From Gnetum montanum (lineage: Eukaryota; Streptophyta; Gnetopsida; Gnetales; Gnetaceae), in NCBI GenBank assembly GCA_015680685.1, contig MNCI01036636.1, positions 353,771 to 417,770 on the forward strand: 64,000 bases of DNA, written 5' to 3'. Positions within the stretch are counted from its first letter, which is position 1. Every line of letters begins with the position of its first letter. The translations under genes and the position numbers were made by a program. This document shows positions 50,371 through 62,796 of the stretch, one piece after another. The notes beneath the pieces were generated by a model. The model had not been told where the DNA came from. It saw nothing but the letters and a program-made list of their open reading frames with translations, and searched no databases.

Positions 50371-51650
50371 GCTATGGGGCAGGCCCCTTAGGAACGGTTG
50401 TTGGCACTGTGGAAGGAGGGAAAGGATGAGAATGTTGAAAGTTAGAAGGATTATAAGGTGCACAAGGTGGTGGTTGTGTTGGAGGCATAGGTTGATAGTA
50501 TTGAGGAGAATGGTATTGTGGTGAGATAAAGTATGTTGGCCTAGTTGGAGGAATAGGATCTTGAACTTGATAAGCATTTGGATTTGGATAATATGAAGGG
50601 TGCCTCCAGTGTAGGGATGGTTTCAACCATGACTTGGATTTTTGCCACTGTGATTGAACATAGTATCTTTGTACAAACTCTGGATGTAGCATATTTCCCC
50701 AATGCTCCTGTAAATGTAACAATATTGGGAATTGGCCCTTGGGGTGATCATACAGGCATATGTTGCATTCATATGTATGATTAGTAGTTGAGAAATTATT
50801 CCATTCATTCCTTTTTTCTGAATGTCTAATGTTTCATCCTGCTTCTTGGGTTGTCAAAACTTTATCTCCAATGGTGTTGATATATTCTCCACTTTTGATA
50901 CATCCATTCCAACATCTTATTGATCTTTGCCTCAGCTTCTTCTAGTGATTGTTGTATTGAAAAACATGATTCTTGCACCTTGAGATTGGTTGATTTCTCC
51001 TTCTTATGATTATGGACCCTTGTGAAGTTGAAATTTTGGTCCCATTGATGTTTTTCAACACTCTCCCATATAGCCATTTCTCCTTCTTCTTTTTCTACCC
51101 GCTTAATAAGCTCTTGGACTTGATGTGTTTGTAGTTCGTATAGTTGACCTTGGGCATATATTCCTAAGGTCTCTCTTATTTCATTACGTAGCCCATCAAT
51201 AATACGGTACATGAGCCTTTCCGCAGAAAACCCATGGCCTGGACAATTGTTTAATAGTGCATAATATCTTTCTAAGGCCATGTCTAAGGGTTCATGTTGT
51301 GCTTTTTTCCATCCTTGGATTTGTTTCCTCAAGGTTGAAACTCTTGTGTAGGTTTGGTATTTTTCGTTAAAGATTTCTACCATTCTTGACCAGTGTTGTA
51401 TTGAATTTGGTTTTAATGATCTATACCATACTTTTTCTTGGTTAAAAAGTGTCATAGGAAAGAGCTTAAGTTTTTGCCACCCATTATCAATGTTATTCCA
51501 TATGCAGGCATCATAGAAGGCGTGTAAGTGTTGATGTGGATCTAAGTCATAGCCTCCTAAAAATGTAGGAAAGTTTTTTAAATCGAGCCTGGGTAGTTGG
51601 CTCTCTTTATGATGCCTACGTGAGATTCGAATAGCCTCTTATATTTGTGT
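50370..51650 (-). pseudogene. C2 gag
   Basis: The longest clear piece is 51455-50862 (197 codons): WYRSLKPNSIQHWSRMVEIF, NEKYQTYTRV, LRKQIQGWKK, RYYALLNNCPGHG, IDGLRNEIRETLGIYAQGQL and a Glu-rich helical end. Upstream the minus strand continues with LDLKNFPTFLGG and QKLKLFPMTLFN; downstream, 50722-50372 is Pro/Tyr/Gln-rich (SPQYYQPMPPTQPP), like a gag tail. It is homologous to the C1 gag core. At least one shift or stop separates the pieces. Confidence 0.83.
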
Positions 51651-51979
51651 TAGGCTTGTAGTGGCTAGTAGGGGTTCATCGTCATTAGGTAAGTTATGCT
51701 TTCGTGTGTTGGAATGATGTTAATTTCATTCATTTTTATAAGAAACCCCCACCTTAGATTTCGTATTCTAGTCTTCATTATCATATAATTCATCAGTTCT
51801 CCAATGAATTTCCTCACTAAGTATGGCATTATTATAGTCTTGTAGGAGAGGCATGATTCTGAAACTATGTGTGAATTTGTATGTAAATTTTTATAATTAA
51901 TTCTTCTTCTTAAGAGATATATCATTAATTTCTATATAGTGACCCTGTATGATCTAACTAATCTAGATAACTAGCACCG

Positions 51980-51997
51980 TCCCTCGCAACGGAGCCA
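51980..51997 (-). other. Primer-binding site of C2, tRNA-Asp type
   Basis: The complement TGGCTCCGTTGCGAGGGA lies 1 nt from the 5' LTR and resembles the Athila-group tRNA-Asp site. Confidence 0.83.
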
Positions 51998-51998
51998 A

Positions 51999-52845
51999 TG
52001 AAGAGTGACGAGATACCCCTATACTCAACCATACGAATACGAGAATTTTCACGCATGATCAGGTCAACCTCCGTAGACGAATTAGTTGTGGCACCTAGAT
52101 CATTAACCTAAGATCATAGTTTGCTGTCTTCCCACCTAGAATGGTATTATATTTGTCACGTATGGTTTAGTCTAGCGTGAGGTGTATGATGTGTTCCTAA
52201 TCTAATGCTACTCCTGAAGGCAGTGGAAAGTAATATTAACTAAGCTAAGCTAGGAGGAAAAGATAAGAAAATCTAATCTAGCCTAAGTGCAATGAGCATC
52301 CATTTATTAATTATTCATACACATCTTGGACTTCTTGCATGACTACCACTAGGGTTACCAACCATAGATCCTAGGTATGCCACTAGGTTACCAAGTAGTC
52401 ACACTTAAATGCTCGTAATCAAGTCGTACTCATTCTACGTTTACTAGGAGTTTAAGGGTGAGAGATATTAACCAAGAAAGTAGTAAATAACAATTACATA
52501 AATAATTAAACAAAGTGAATGCTGCAATGATGAAACAAGCTCAATATTTATTGCCAGTCATGTGCTTGTCCAAGTATGTCACACTCGAATAAAGGACATT
52601 GTACAATTACATACACCACACTGCGGGTAGACACTAGAAAATAATCTATCTCTGGAAGGGGAAAACTACCAAAGCTTCGCTAAGGAACTAAACTAATGTC
52701 AAATGAGGGAGAGCTACCTCTTATTTATAGACATTACAGTGGGCAGGATGCGATATTGCGTATGCGATATCGCAACCCATGAGATATCATCGGTGCGTTA
52801 TTGTGGGTGCGTTATTGTAGCTGTCAGCAATTTCATGACTCATGA
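51999..52845 (-). repeat. 5' LTR of C2
   Basis: It is 847 bp, collinear with 46324-47176 and followed by the AACTT duplication. Confidence 0.9.
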
Positions 52846-52850
52846 AACTT

Positions 52851-55800
52851 TGTTATTTGCTTAGATTAAAGGGAAGAAATATATATGAGTTACATGGATC
52901 TTGGAGATATATGAGAGAGGGTAGCTATGTCACATGAGCTAGGGGTAGATGGAGTAGAAAAGAATCCTTTAAGTTCCACACACTCCCTTAACATAAAGCA
53001 TTCTTAGCCTCTTAGCTCTTGGGTTGAAGGGTTGATAGTTTGGAGTATTATAAGGAGTTTTTTGGACTAAGGAGCATGTGGGAAAACTCAAGTAATAAAG
53101 CTAGCCACATTCTAGATGAGTAACCCTTGTTCCCTTTTCATGGTTATTGTAGTTCACCAAATTTTGCATAGATTAGGGTTGGGTTTTGTTATAATTGATG
53201 AAAAATCTTATAGATATAGCATATTGGGAATGGGTATTTCTATTACATTTTGAATCTGAGTTTTCATTTGTAGATTTATTGATTTTTTCTAATTTAAAGT
53301 ACTTCCCATGAACTTTAATTTTTGAGGGTTTAGGATGATTTGCATAGGGTTTGGTAATATCCTCATATATCTCTCTATATATAGAATCTAGTTATGATCT
53401 ATCTATTGTTGGATTTCTTAAGAAATTATCTACAACATTTATTGAAATTAAAATATTAATTCATTGTGGATAATATGTTACATGTTATTTTTCTAACATT
53501 GTCGATAATTGTAGAAATTTTAGTAGGATCTAAAGTTAAGAAAATATATTTGTTTTAATTACATATTTTATTCTAAAATTTTAATATGATACTTAAAACA
53601 TATATACCATTCATATCAAAGTAGAAGATTTGGATATTAGCATGTGTTGTTAGTGTTATAATTCCATCTTTGGAGACTGTCTAAATTTGTCTAAATTTAT
53701 GAAGAAATCAAATATAGAGATTCATCTACTAATCATACCTTATTTGTAGTTTGGTTTCTTTTGAAAATTTTATGAGGCTTAGACATGGATGTTATGTTTT
53801 CAACCAAAGTGAAAAGAGTTAAAAATATCATTGTTTGATAGATTTAAATGAGATTTAATATTAATCACTCATTCTATCTCTATTTTTGATTACCTATAAT
53901 ATTGGACTAATGTGTATTGTTGTGAATCTGTAATTGTTTAAATATATTTATAGTAACTATGGATATTATCTTTTAGTTGGATCATTAATTAAGAGAAAAT
54001 TCAGAGGGATGTCTAAGTTATGGAAGTTTTATTATGGATGTTATGTTTGCCTATTATCTTGTTTGAGATGTTGAATTTTAGTGATGTCGTTGGGAGATGT
54101 TTATCATTTTCTAATTTTGATTCTTGGCATTGCGATATCTTTTTTGAAATTGTTATTGATATTACCCATTGAAAATTGTTGAAGGGAAATGAATTTTAAT
54201 TGAATGTGAATATTTGGACATTTGGGACTTTTATTTTGTTATGTTTGGTATAGCAACTAAAAATCTTGGTTGTTAGAAAATTGAAAATTCTAGTGCAACA
54301 GCTTTAACCCTAAATCCCCAAGGCCTCCAAAAAATGAAATTCAAGGTACTTTGAATACTTTGGAAAATCACCTAGAGACTTGGAAAATGTTAATGGGGAT
54401 AGAAAAAATAAAAATGCAATGTAGATCTATGAAATTAAATGTTGAGAATGAAAGAAATAAATTAAACTTACAAAAAAGAATAGAATTCTAAACTTTATTG
54501 CAAAATAAAGAGGGTTCAGGATTATCTACAAGAGTGCTTGAGGAGGCAAGGGGGTTCACTTTGATGAGGGCTTGAAATCCAATGCTCCATGATCCAAATT
54601 CTTTAAAACTCACAAAAATGTAAAACCTTGCTATAAACTCCACTACATTTGCAACGTTGGTGTTAAGGGGGGTGAGAAAAGTGAGAAAGATGAGTTACAC
54701 TCCCATGCATCTTAGCTAGGGGTAGGTGAGATCCACCCTCATGCATCCATGTAGGGGTAGGTGTCTTTAGCATAGAAAATGCCATATGCTTCATAAAACC
54801 CATAAAAATGCCAATTTTGGCATCCCAAAAGGTATTTTTAACCCCACTATCAATGTTGATATGCCATCTTTTGAAGATTATGAGATGGCTAGATGAAGTC
54901 ATAATTTCATTATTTATTGTGTGTTTTTATCATGGAGCTAGCATCAAGTTTGTGATTAATTGGATATGAGGCTTGCTAGCGTTGATTTTTTAATGGACTC
55001 CCACTGCCAATGCCCTAGTGTTGCTCTCATTGCAAGCTCCATTTGGCAAGAGAGGATGATCCATGACTCATTGGTCTTATTTGGTTCCTCCAGAATGCTA
55101 GAGGTGGGTATCCATGGGGATACCTCTAGCACTGGCATGTTTGGGAACCTTGATGAGGATCCATAGGGACCACCTTGGTTCAAATCTTAAAAGGAATTGC
55201 AACATTCAGTAATGCAAAAAGGAAGAATCTTAAAATGCTAACATTTTTATTTGTGAGCAATGCACTCCAATGTTTATTAGTATCTAGTGTTTCGTGAATC
55301 CATACCTAAGCTACTACCAAATCATTCTGGGCATGTTTGGTTTTGATGAATTTGTTGATGTTGAATCTCTAGATTCAACTTTTTGTATTTGAAAATTATT
55401 TGGTTTGGGTAGACAATTGATTAGATTCTTGTGTGCATTACCAGATACACATAGTTCTACTACTTTTTTTAATTCCTTCTTGATTCAAACTCTACAGGTG
55501 TAATCTATCCATATTCACAAGTTTATGAACTCAACATCTATATAGATACAAGCTCCCAGAGATTTACATAAATAAATACATCTTTAAATATTTTGACATG
55601 GTAATTGCATGCCTACCAAAATGTTATTTAAATATGAATAATTCCTAGGTGGCAGATAAATATACAACTATTATCATCAATATATGCATTCTCACATAAA
55701 GAGTAAATTCTAATTGCTTAATTAGGCTACATGCTTAATTATTACAAAATATTCAATACAAGGTATAAAAATAAGTAATTGCACAAGTTCAAACCATAAT

Positions 55801-57321
55801 ATTAAATGAGTTATCTTGATAGTTCCCACTATCTATGTCAAGACATAATGAGATAAAAAATGGATAATTTAAAAAGATGCTAAACATAGAATTGGAATAT
55901 ACAAATTTTTAAGAAAATGATTGTGAATTAGAAAATATAGTTAGAAATAGAATTTTACAAACTACTATAGGATCTTTACTGCCTTCAATGTCCACAAATA
56001 GACAGAAAAATTAACCAAAATTCTAGCTTCTACAGGCCTACCAGTGACCATGTGAATAATTAAATGGAGTAATCATAATAATCAATTGTCTTAAAGTTTT
56101 AGAATTTGAGAAGAAAAGCTAGAATTACTAATTTTTATTATTTTTAATCATGATTACATGATTTAATATATGCTTTACAATAATTCAGTTTATCTCTAAG
56201 ATTCCAACTAATTTCTCATTGTACCCTGATATTTTATTATTAACAAAATCTTGTTAACAAGTAATCTGGAAAATTACTCATTGGATTATCATTTTGTGTA
56301 CTTTAGGAAAATTTGCAATATGTTGTTTGAACATGATATATTTTTGTTCTTTCATTTTTATATATTTTTATTTTACAATTTACGTCTATATAACGTTTTT
56401 AAACTAAAGAAAGTACATATAGCAAGTGTAGCTTGGTTAGAAGCCTTAACTTTAATCATGTACATGTAGGGAAGGAAATAGAAATTCAGATTAGAATCTT
56501 TGCAATTTTTGGAAAAATAAGTGAAAAATTATTTTGAACATTCTTGATGCATAAATTTTAGGAGACTATCGCCTCAGGTGCATATTGTATGGGTACAAAA
56601 ACCTAGGAATAATTTTAGTTGGGCAGGGCTATGCAATGTTTTTTTAAAAAATAATAATAAACCAAGAAAAATAATTAAAAATTTCAATTAATATCTTTTA
56701 AGAGGGCTATATGACCTTTTTAGAATATTAAACCAAGTAAAATAATTGAAAATTTAAATCAAATGTTTGTGCAATTTTTACGTACAATAAAAAATCCAAA
56801 AAAAATCAAATTTTATCTAGTCTTGTTGCTACAAGTCCATTATGGACACTAGTTGTAACCACCAATGGATGAGGGAAAAGGAAAGATGGATCTCACGTAT
56901 GTCACATGGACCAAGAGAAAAACATGACTACTAACATCATCTTTTATTTACATGTCTTGGTGCCTAAGAGAGAGAAAACAAAATGTAGATGTTTTCTACA
57001 ACCTTGATGTGGCCACCACCACTTCTTGATGACTATCATTTGATGTGTCATCCGCCATTGAGAGAAACCACCATTTGCCAACTTTTGTAACATTCACTAC
57101 TAATTCTCCATTGGGAGAGAGTGCTTGCCATTTGTTATAACACAAGAAAAGAAATAGAAATATGTTGATGCCCATCAATTGCCTATTGCAATTGCTTCTT
57201 GTAGGAGCAACAGTCCATGTGTGTTGGGAGAAGAGAAAACTATAACACATGCTTCCACAGGTCCTTGGCTGCTGTCGCTATAGCTGTTGTAGGGGAGAGA
57301 GGCATTCATGTTGTACACTAC
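52851..57321. other. AT-rich region without recognised genes
   Basis: No LTR, coding motif, tRNA or clear tandem repeat that I can see. The short frames (for example 54663-54902, 54956-55183, 56996-57250) show no family motif. It may be old intergenic DNA or very decayed repeats. Confidence 0.5.
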
Positions 57322-58826
57322 TAGAAACACCACAAAATTTCAGGTCTTAGCATCTCAACTACAAATTTGGCTAAGTGTCAAAACAGTGGCACTCTACCCA
57401 TATTTTTCCAAGTGTTGAGTGTAGTCAACTCCAACTACTAGATTTGCAAAATTTTTTGAAGTGTTAGAATGTTGGCAATTTCTATAGATTCACATGTCAT
57501 GCTATCAAACTACGTAGTGTAGCACCATGTCTACTACAATGTAGCACCCTATCACACTACATAGTGTTGTACCATGTCTACTATAGCGTAGCACCCTATC
57601 ATGCTACGTAGCGTAGCACCATGTCTACTGCAACATAGCACCCTGTCAGGCTAAATAGTGTAGCACCATGTCTACTACAGTGTAGCACCCTGTCACATTA
57701 CGTAGTGTAGCACCAAGTCTACTATAGCATGGCACCCTATCACACTGCATAGTGTAGCAACATGTCTACTACAACATAGCACCCTATCACGTTATGTAGT
57801 GTAGCACCATGTCTATTGCAACATAGCACCCTCTCATACTACGTAGTGTATCTCCATGTCTATTATAGTATAGCACCCTATCCAACATAGTATCCAGCAT
57901 CCTATGTCTTGTGTGTAAAACCAGACGAGTGTAGCAGATAGAATCCCATGTCCTACATGTAACATGGGACAAGCATAGCAAATACTCTCCCGTGTCCTAT
58001 GCATAACATGGAACAAGCATAGCAAACAACATGGTCCCACCAACCACACTGCCATGTGGCACCTGATCTAAATTTTGGGCTAACCTTGGCCCTATAAGTA
58101 CCCTTTCACCCTAGTGTTTCAAGGAAGGCAGGGGAGAAGAGATGGGTTGACTTCCATTTTTCACTAGTAAGGCATTTGGCACTTCCATTTAGCATTCAAC
58201 ACTTTAGCATCTTGGCACTTAGCATCATAGGTGAATGAGACCCAAAGCACACCACATTAGAAGAGAGGAATAGCTACACTGCATGGTATACTATAGCCCC
58301 ATTGTAGCCCCATAGAACATCACAAGCTACACCATGGCTACCAACTTGGTAGGCATAGTCCAACATAGTGAGCACTAGAATTCATAGCCTAACACCATCG
58401 AGGCTATGACTGTACTGCCACTATGTCTATTGTACACTATGTATACCTTTTTGAATTAGCTATGCTCCCTCTTTTGTGGTAGTGCACTGCTGTTCTCAAA
58501 TTCTGCTACATTTCTCTTTGGCATTTAGTGTAATGCTTGTATTTTCTCACTTTTCATACATATTTTCATGTTCACATCACAGTTATTAGGCTAGGACACC
58601 TTCCTACACTCTAGATTTCTTGGACTCAATTCCCACCCGTAACTTAGTATAAACTCTTCTTACACATGGTCATTTTAACACCATATAAGTCCTACTCTAA
58701 TCGACAAGACCATTTAGGATACCCAATTTCCATTTTCTCCAGTACTACCCTCTCATGGATTTGGGGTTAGGCTGTACACCCAGTGACCTCTCGGTGTTCT
58801 AGCCACTGACGTTTTTGAATGCCATA
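57322..58826 (+). repeat. 5' LTR of D
   Basis: It begins TAGAAACACCAC (TGAAACACC in the sister elements) and ends TGAATGCCATA. It has a TATA-like box (TATAAGTA near 58092-58099), the conserved motif AATCGACAAGACCATTTAGG at about 58698-58717 and, inside, a 48-bp tandem array. The left edge is approximate. Confidence 0.75.
57505..57885. repeat. 48-bp tandem array in the D LTR
   Basis: About eight units carry GTAGTGTAGCACCATGTCTA, then CTACAAYRTAGCACCCTATC. Copies differ at a few positions each. The units contain the TAGTGTAGC type words that also make the LTR palindromes. Confidence 0.92.
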
Positions 58827-58831
58827 GTTTT

Positions 58832-58850
58832 TGGTGCTTGAAGAAGGGCC
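58832..58850 (+). other. Primer-binding site of D
   Basis: TGGTGCTTGAAGAAGGGCC differs from the INNER and OUTER site at a few positions and lies 5 nt after the LTR end. Confidence 0.75.
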
Positions 58851-58894
58851 TAAACCTTTTCTATGTACATTTTTGATTAGCACTTAGTCAAAAC

Positions 58895-59255
58895 TCTAGA
58901 TGTTCTAGAGAGTGTAACAAGTTCTCAAAGTGTAGCAAGCTCTAACGTAGCGAGATTGACAAGCTATAGTGTGTAGCAAGCTCTAGGATAGCGTGTGTAG
59001 CATGCTCCAGCATAACAAGCATGACAAGCTATAGTGTAGCAAGTGTACCAAGCTCCAAGATAGAGTCATAGTAAACATGGTAAGTTATAGCGCAACAAGC
59101 TATAGCGTAGCAAGTGCATCAAGTTCTAGCATAGCGAGTGTGACAAGCTATAGTGTAGCAAGCTTTGGCTTAGCGAGCATAGCAAGCTCTAGTGTAGCGA
59201 GTGTGGCAAGCTATAGTGTAGCGAGCTCCAACGTAGTGAGTGTAGCACTAGAGTT
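58895..59255. repeat. AGCAAGCTATAGTGTAGC array in the D leader
   Basis: More than a dozen degenerate ~22-24-bp units of AGCAAGCTCTAGYRTAGCGA and AGCAAGCTATAGTGTAGC alternate between primer site and gag. The 68-codon Ser/Ala/Val frame inside it (59077-59283) is a by-product of the repeat. Confidence 0.88.
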
Positions 59256-59417
59256 GGCCATTTTCAGTAGTTTTCATACTTAACATTTTTTCTGCATTTT
59301 TACACTTCGCCATTTTTATACTTACCCACTTTTCTGCTACTAGAAGAATTAGTCAACCTTTTTGTAGTTTTCAAAGTTAATGATTTTCTACAAACAGCAA
59401 CTCTGACAACCCAATCT

Positions 59418-61588
59418 ATGAATATGAATCTAGATCAACCTTCCACATTGGTTTCTAACACATTTGACACTACAATCTAGCCAAAGCATGCTACACTAAG
59501 CCACGAACAATACAATTTTATTTGTGCCAAAATCCAAATAGGATTACTAGTGGATTACTTTAATTTAGAGGCAAAACAGGACTACAAACAAGTCCACTCG
59601 AATGGACAGGAGTATAATCCCTCCTTTTTTGACATAATCCCACTTACGGAGTCCTACCACTAGTTGTTATCCCAACTCATCTGTGCAAACAAGCATGATG
59701 CAAGGACAACCCACCAAGAAGCCTCACAAAAAGAGGAAGATGAGTTTGAGGCCTGCTCCGAACATGAGAGCCACCCCTACACCATCTTCTAACAATTTCT
59801 CCATAGTACATTCCCTCCTCGATTTAGTCCATCAATCCTCTCTGAGATGATGACCATGCCAATTCAGCCTTCCTTGCAAGTAATTAATGCATTTTCCCAA
59901 CACTATGCTCATTTAGGGGCCACCACCTAGCCCTAGACAACTCAAGCATCCTACATTCCACCTATCTCATTGGTGTTAATAGTGTCTGTCAGATCCACTC
60001 ATGTGTGGCCTACTTCAATCACTTCATCCATCACTTAGCCAACACATCAACAACCATTTCTACAATGTTAGACTAGAAACAACCATCTGCTATGATATTA
60101 AATTGATAACACCCATCCACTACAATGTTAAACTAGCAACAATTGTCTGCTACAACATTAAACTAGAAACACCCATCTGCTACGATGTTAAATTGGCAAC
60201 AACCATCTACTACAATGTTAAACTAGAAAACTCCACAACCAACAATTCTATCCTAGTCTATGCAACTAAAAAAAGCCCAACCAATGCAACCAGTTGGCAC
60301 ATCCCCAAGCTTGGATCAAGCATTCCAGCTTATCCAAAGCTTGACAGAGGAGATCAACAGACTTAAGGCTACCTACTTCGACACTATCAAAGTGGTGGAC
60401 TTTTATGAAGATGACCCCATAAGTCCTACGATACCACCTCTAACTCTCTTGACTAGGGTAAAACTACCACAATTCACCAAGTACAATGGTGAAGGGAACC
60501 CCAATGCACACTTGGTCACATTTCAATCTAAGTGCCTACTTCTTCAAGCTTGGCCACAAGCCATCATGCATGTGTTTCCCATGTCACTCACTACCAAGGC
60601 CTTAGACTCATATCACATGCTTCCGAAGGCCTTAATATCCTCTTTGGAGGATCTCATAAGCTAGTTTGTGATACACTTCAAGTACAAGCTAAAGCTTGAA
60701 GTAACCCTTAACCAGCTCATGTAGGTTAAGCAGGGGCCTCTAGAACCCATGCGAAAATTCCTCCAATGTTGGAATGCTGCATTGAGTGAAATGCATGAAA
60801 CCTTAGTAGAGACACATCTAATAGCCATCTTCAAAGGTGCAGTGAATGACTTCATCATATCCGAATTTTGTTATCTAGTTCCAAAGTCTCTTAGCCAAGC
60901 CTTTGCCCAAACAAAAGGCATAGATGAAGTAGCACAAGCTAGCAATGACCTAGCCTACATGGCCTATAGAAACCAACATGCTGACAAGCAGAACACAATA
61001 GTGGAAAAAATGGTCATAAGCACAAAAATAACCAATTGGGGCCTAGTAGCTAAGCAACCTAAGATCCCAATTGACAAAACAACAAACTCTAGTACCAGTT
61101 CATCGACATTAATAGGGGCTACCCCAAGGCCCAGCCTTTAGTGCAAGGACTACTCAAAGTATACACCACTACCAATGGAACCCTTTGAACTACTGAGGAA
61201 ACTCCTAAAAGCTGGGTAAATCCAATACAAACATGTATCAGTGATTGCTCACTAAAAACATGGTAGGTATTGCAAACTACCTAGTTGTCATGGAACTAGG
61301 TAGTAATACTAAATGAGCCCCTAGTTCCATGACACTTCAAGCTAGACCAATACTGTCATTACCACTAGTTGTCCTATCATAGTATGGACAACTATCATGA
61401 TTTCCAGGACAACCTATAAAGAATTATAGAATGGGGCCAACTAGTACTTGACATGGTGAATCAATCTAGCATAGACAATGCCTCCTATGTCATAAATTCC
61501 ATTAGCATAGGTGGCAAGTCTAAACCTATGAAAGAACCTTTTGTCATCCATGTGACTCCCATCAATGTAAGGATCCCCTTGGCCTCTA
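59418..61588 (+). pseudogene. D gag (truncated, broken)
   Basis: It starts at ATG 59418 (MNMNLDQPSTLVSNTFD). The N-terminal block YNFICAKIQ...FDIIPLTE matches INNER gag (NFICVKIQ...YDIIPLTK). The core runs 60290-61140 (LDQAFQLIQSLTEEINRLKA, FYEDDPISPTIPP, NGEGNPNAHLVTFQ, FKGAVNDFI). The later part ends near IDNASYVINS at the 61589 junction. The core is in another frame from the start, and stops occur at 60661 and 60721. A 30-bp repeat array lies inside it. Confidence 0.85.
60035..60235 (+). repeat. 30-bp minisatellite inside D gag
   Basis: Six units such as CATCTGCTACGATGTTAAAT plus TGGCAACAAC repeat at about 30 bp, giving a decapeptide repeat (CYDVKLATTI type). It is the same family as the arrays after INNER and OUTER pol, but here it lies in the gag linker. 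Confidence 0.88.
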
Positions 61589-62796
61589 TGACGACTAAAA
61601 ATATTGATGGCTAGAACATCGAGAGGTTGTCAGGTGAACAATTTAACCTTGGATCTTTGTGAGGGTCATGTTGGAGAGAAATGAAAGCGAGGCACCCTGA
61701 ATGGTCTAGTCAATCAGATAGGAACTTAATCGATGTATCTTAACCTTTTGTAAATGTTTGTTATGGAAGCGAGACATGTGAAGCAAATTAATGATCGAAA
61801 AATGTAAAGTGATGAAAATAATGAAAAATTAGTGATGATAGTAATAGAATAGCAAAATAAATTTGGGTGAGAGAGTGCACTACCCCAAAGGTCATGGATA
61901 TGATCCTTTCCTATTTTTAAAAAGTGTGGAATAGGTTGTGCAAGACTGGAGAAACACTACTTACACCGAACAGTATGGTTATAGGTGTTCTGCTTGCTAC
62001 TTTGTTCACTAAGATTCCAAAATTCTTGACACACAAAGGGATGTTTGGAGCCAACCAAGGAACTCGAAGATAACTAGAATGCTTTAAAAAATGCCAACTA
62101 TGCTCTCCAAAAGCCAACTTAAAATCCAAATATACCAAAAAACCAACATTTTTTCCAAGAAGCCAACCTAGAAGCCAACCTTTTGAGTGTTGTTTGCCAG
62201 GGTATTTATAGGGCTAGGAGTAGGAGAGAAACATGGTCTGGATGCCACATGTCTTGGGCCCTACAAGATGCAAACATGCCCATACCATGTAGGTATGTGA
62301 AGCTGGATGTGAACTTTGTTACACTGTGACCATACTACTGAAACTGCATGTGCCAAAATCTAGTGTGCTAATAATGTAAGCAAAGTGGAGCCTATGCTCC
62401 AAGAATACGTCTTCCCTACTCTTATAAGTAGGTTCAAGTGTAGGGACAGATTTTTAGGAGTTGACCAGGGGGATGCAAAATGGAGTAAGATTGATGACTT
62501 TGCCAAGGAGATGGCAAAGTGAGAAAGATTGTTGCCAACAGGTTCTAGAGCTACCTGAAGATGTCTTGATGCTTCTATTCTAGTGTTGCACTACTCACAC
62601 TATTGAACACAATGATGTAGCATAAGTAGATACTTGATACCTTATGCTATTCTACGTAGCATAGCATAGCATAGCCACTGGTCTTAACAGAAATTTTCAT
62701 AGGAGCCTAAGAGCATTTGTCTAAGGCTTAGTCAGGCTAACAATTGTAACTTTTGTCCTTCATGCCAGGAAACCTTTGGGCTTGCTAAACTCATGT
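61589..62796 (-). repeat. LTR of OUTER-related family, minus orientation
   Basis: The plus strand starts TGACGACTAAAAATATTGAT and continues GGCTAGAACATCGAGAGG, matching the OUTER LTR end (TGTAGCGACTGAAAACG...GGCTGGAAAATACCGAGG). A TATA box complement lies near 62200. The element it belongs to is not otherwise visible. The right edge is taken at the palindromic word TGTTTGAAACAC near 62793. Confidence 0.7.

Larger units (their letters stand above)
46319..52850 (-). mobile_element. C2: small LTR element with gag but no recognisable pol
   Basis: It is complete from end to end: LTRs 46324-47176 and 51999-52845 begin TGATGAGT or TGAAGAGT and end ACTCATCA or ACTCATGA, so the LTR ends are 8-bp inverted repeats, and AACTT duplications flank it (46319-46323, 52846-52850). 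The internal 4.8 kb holds gag and a helical frame. I see no protease, RT or integrase motif. It fits a non-autonomous gag-only element that would need partners in trans. Confidence 0.88.
57322..61588 (+). mobile_element. D: Tat-type element, 5' part only
   Basis: Present are a 5' LTR (57322-58826), a primer site, a leader with an AGCAAGCTATAG array and gag. Gag is homologous to INNER and OUTER gag. The element is cut at 61589, where an LTR of the same superfamily in reverse orientation begins. Neither pol nor the 3' LTR of D is identified. Confidence 0.83.

Noticed and set aside
46331-52845. C2 boundaries at TGGCGAG / TGACGAG
   Set aside because: With those edges no target duplication appears. 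Shifting to TGATGAGT / TGAAGAGT gives AACTT on both sides and inverted LTR ends.
53000-57250. Several 70-85-codon frames in the AT-rich region
   Set aside because: Frames of this length are expected by chance; none shows a domain, and no introns or promoter could be argued.
59077-59283. Open frame encoding a Ser/Ala/Val repeat protein
   Set aside because: It is fully explained by the AGCAAGCTATAG tandem repeat and lies in the leader of D, between primer site and gag.
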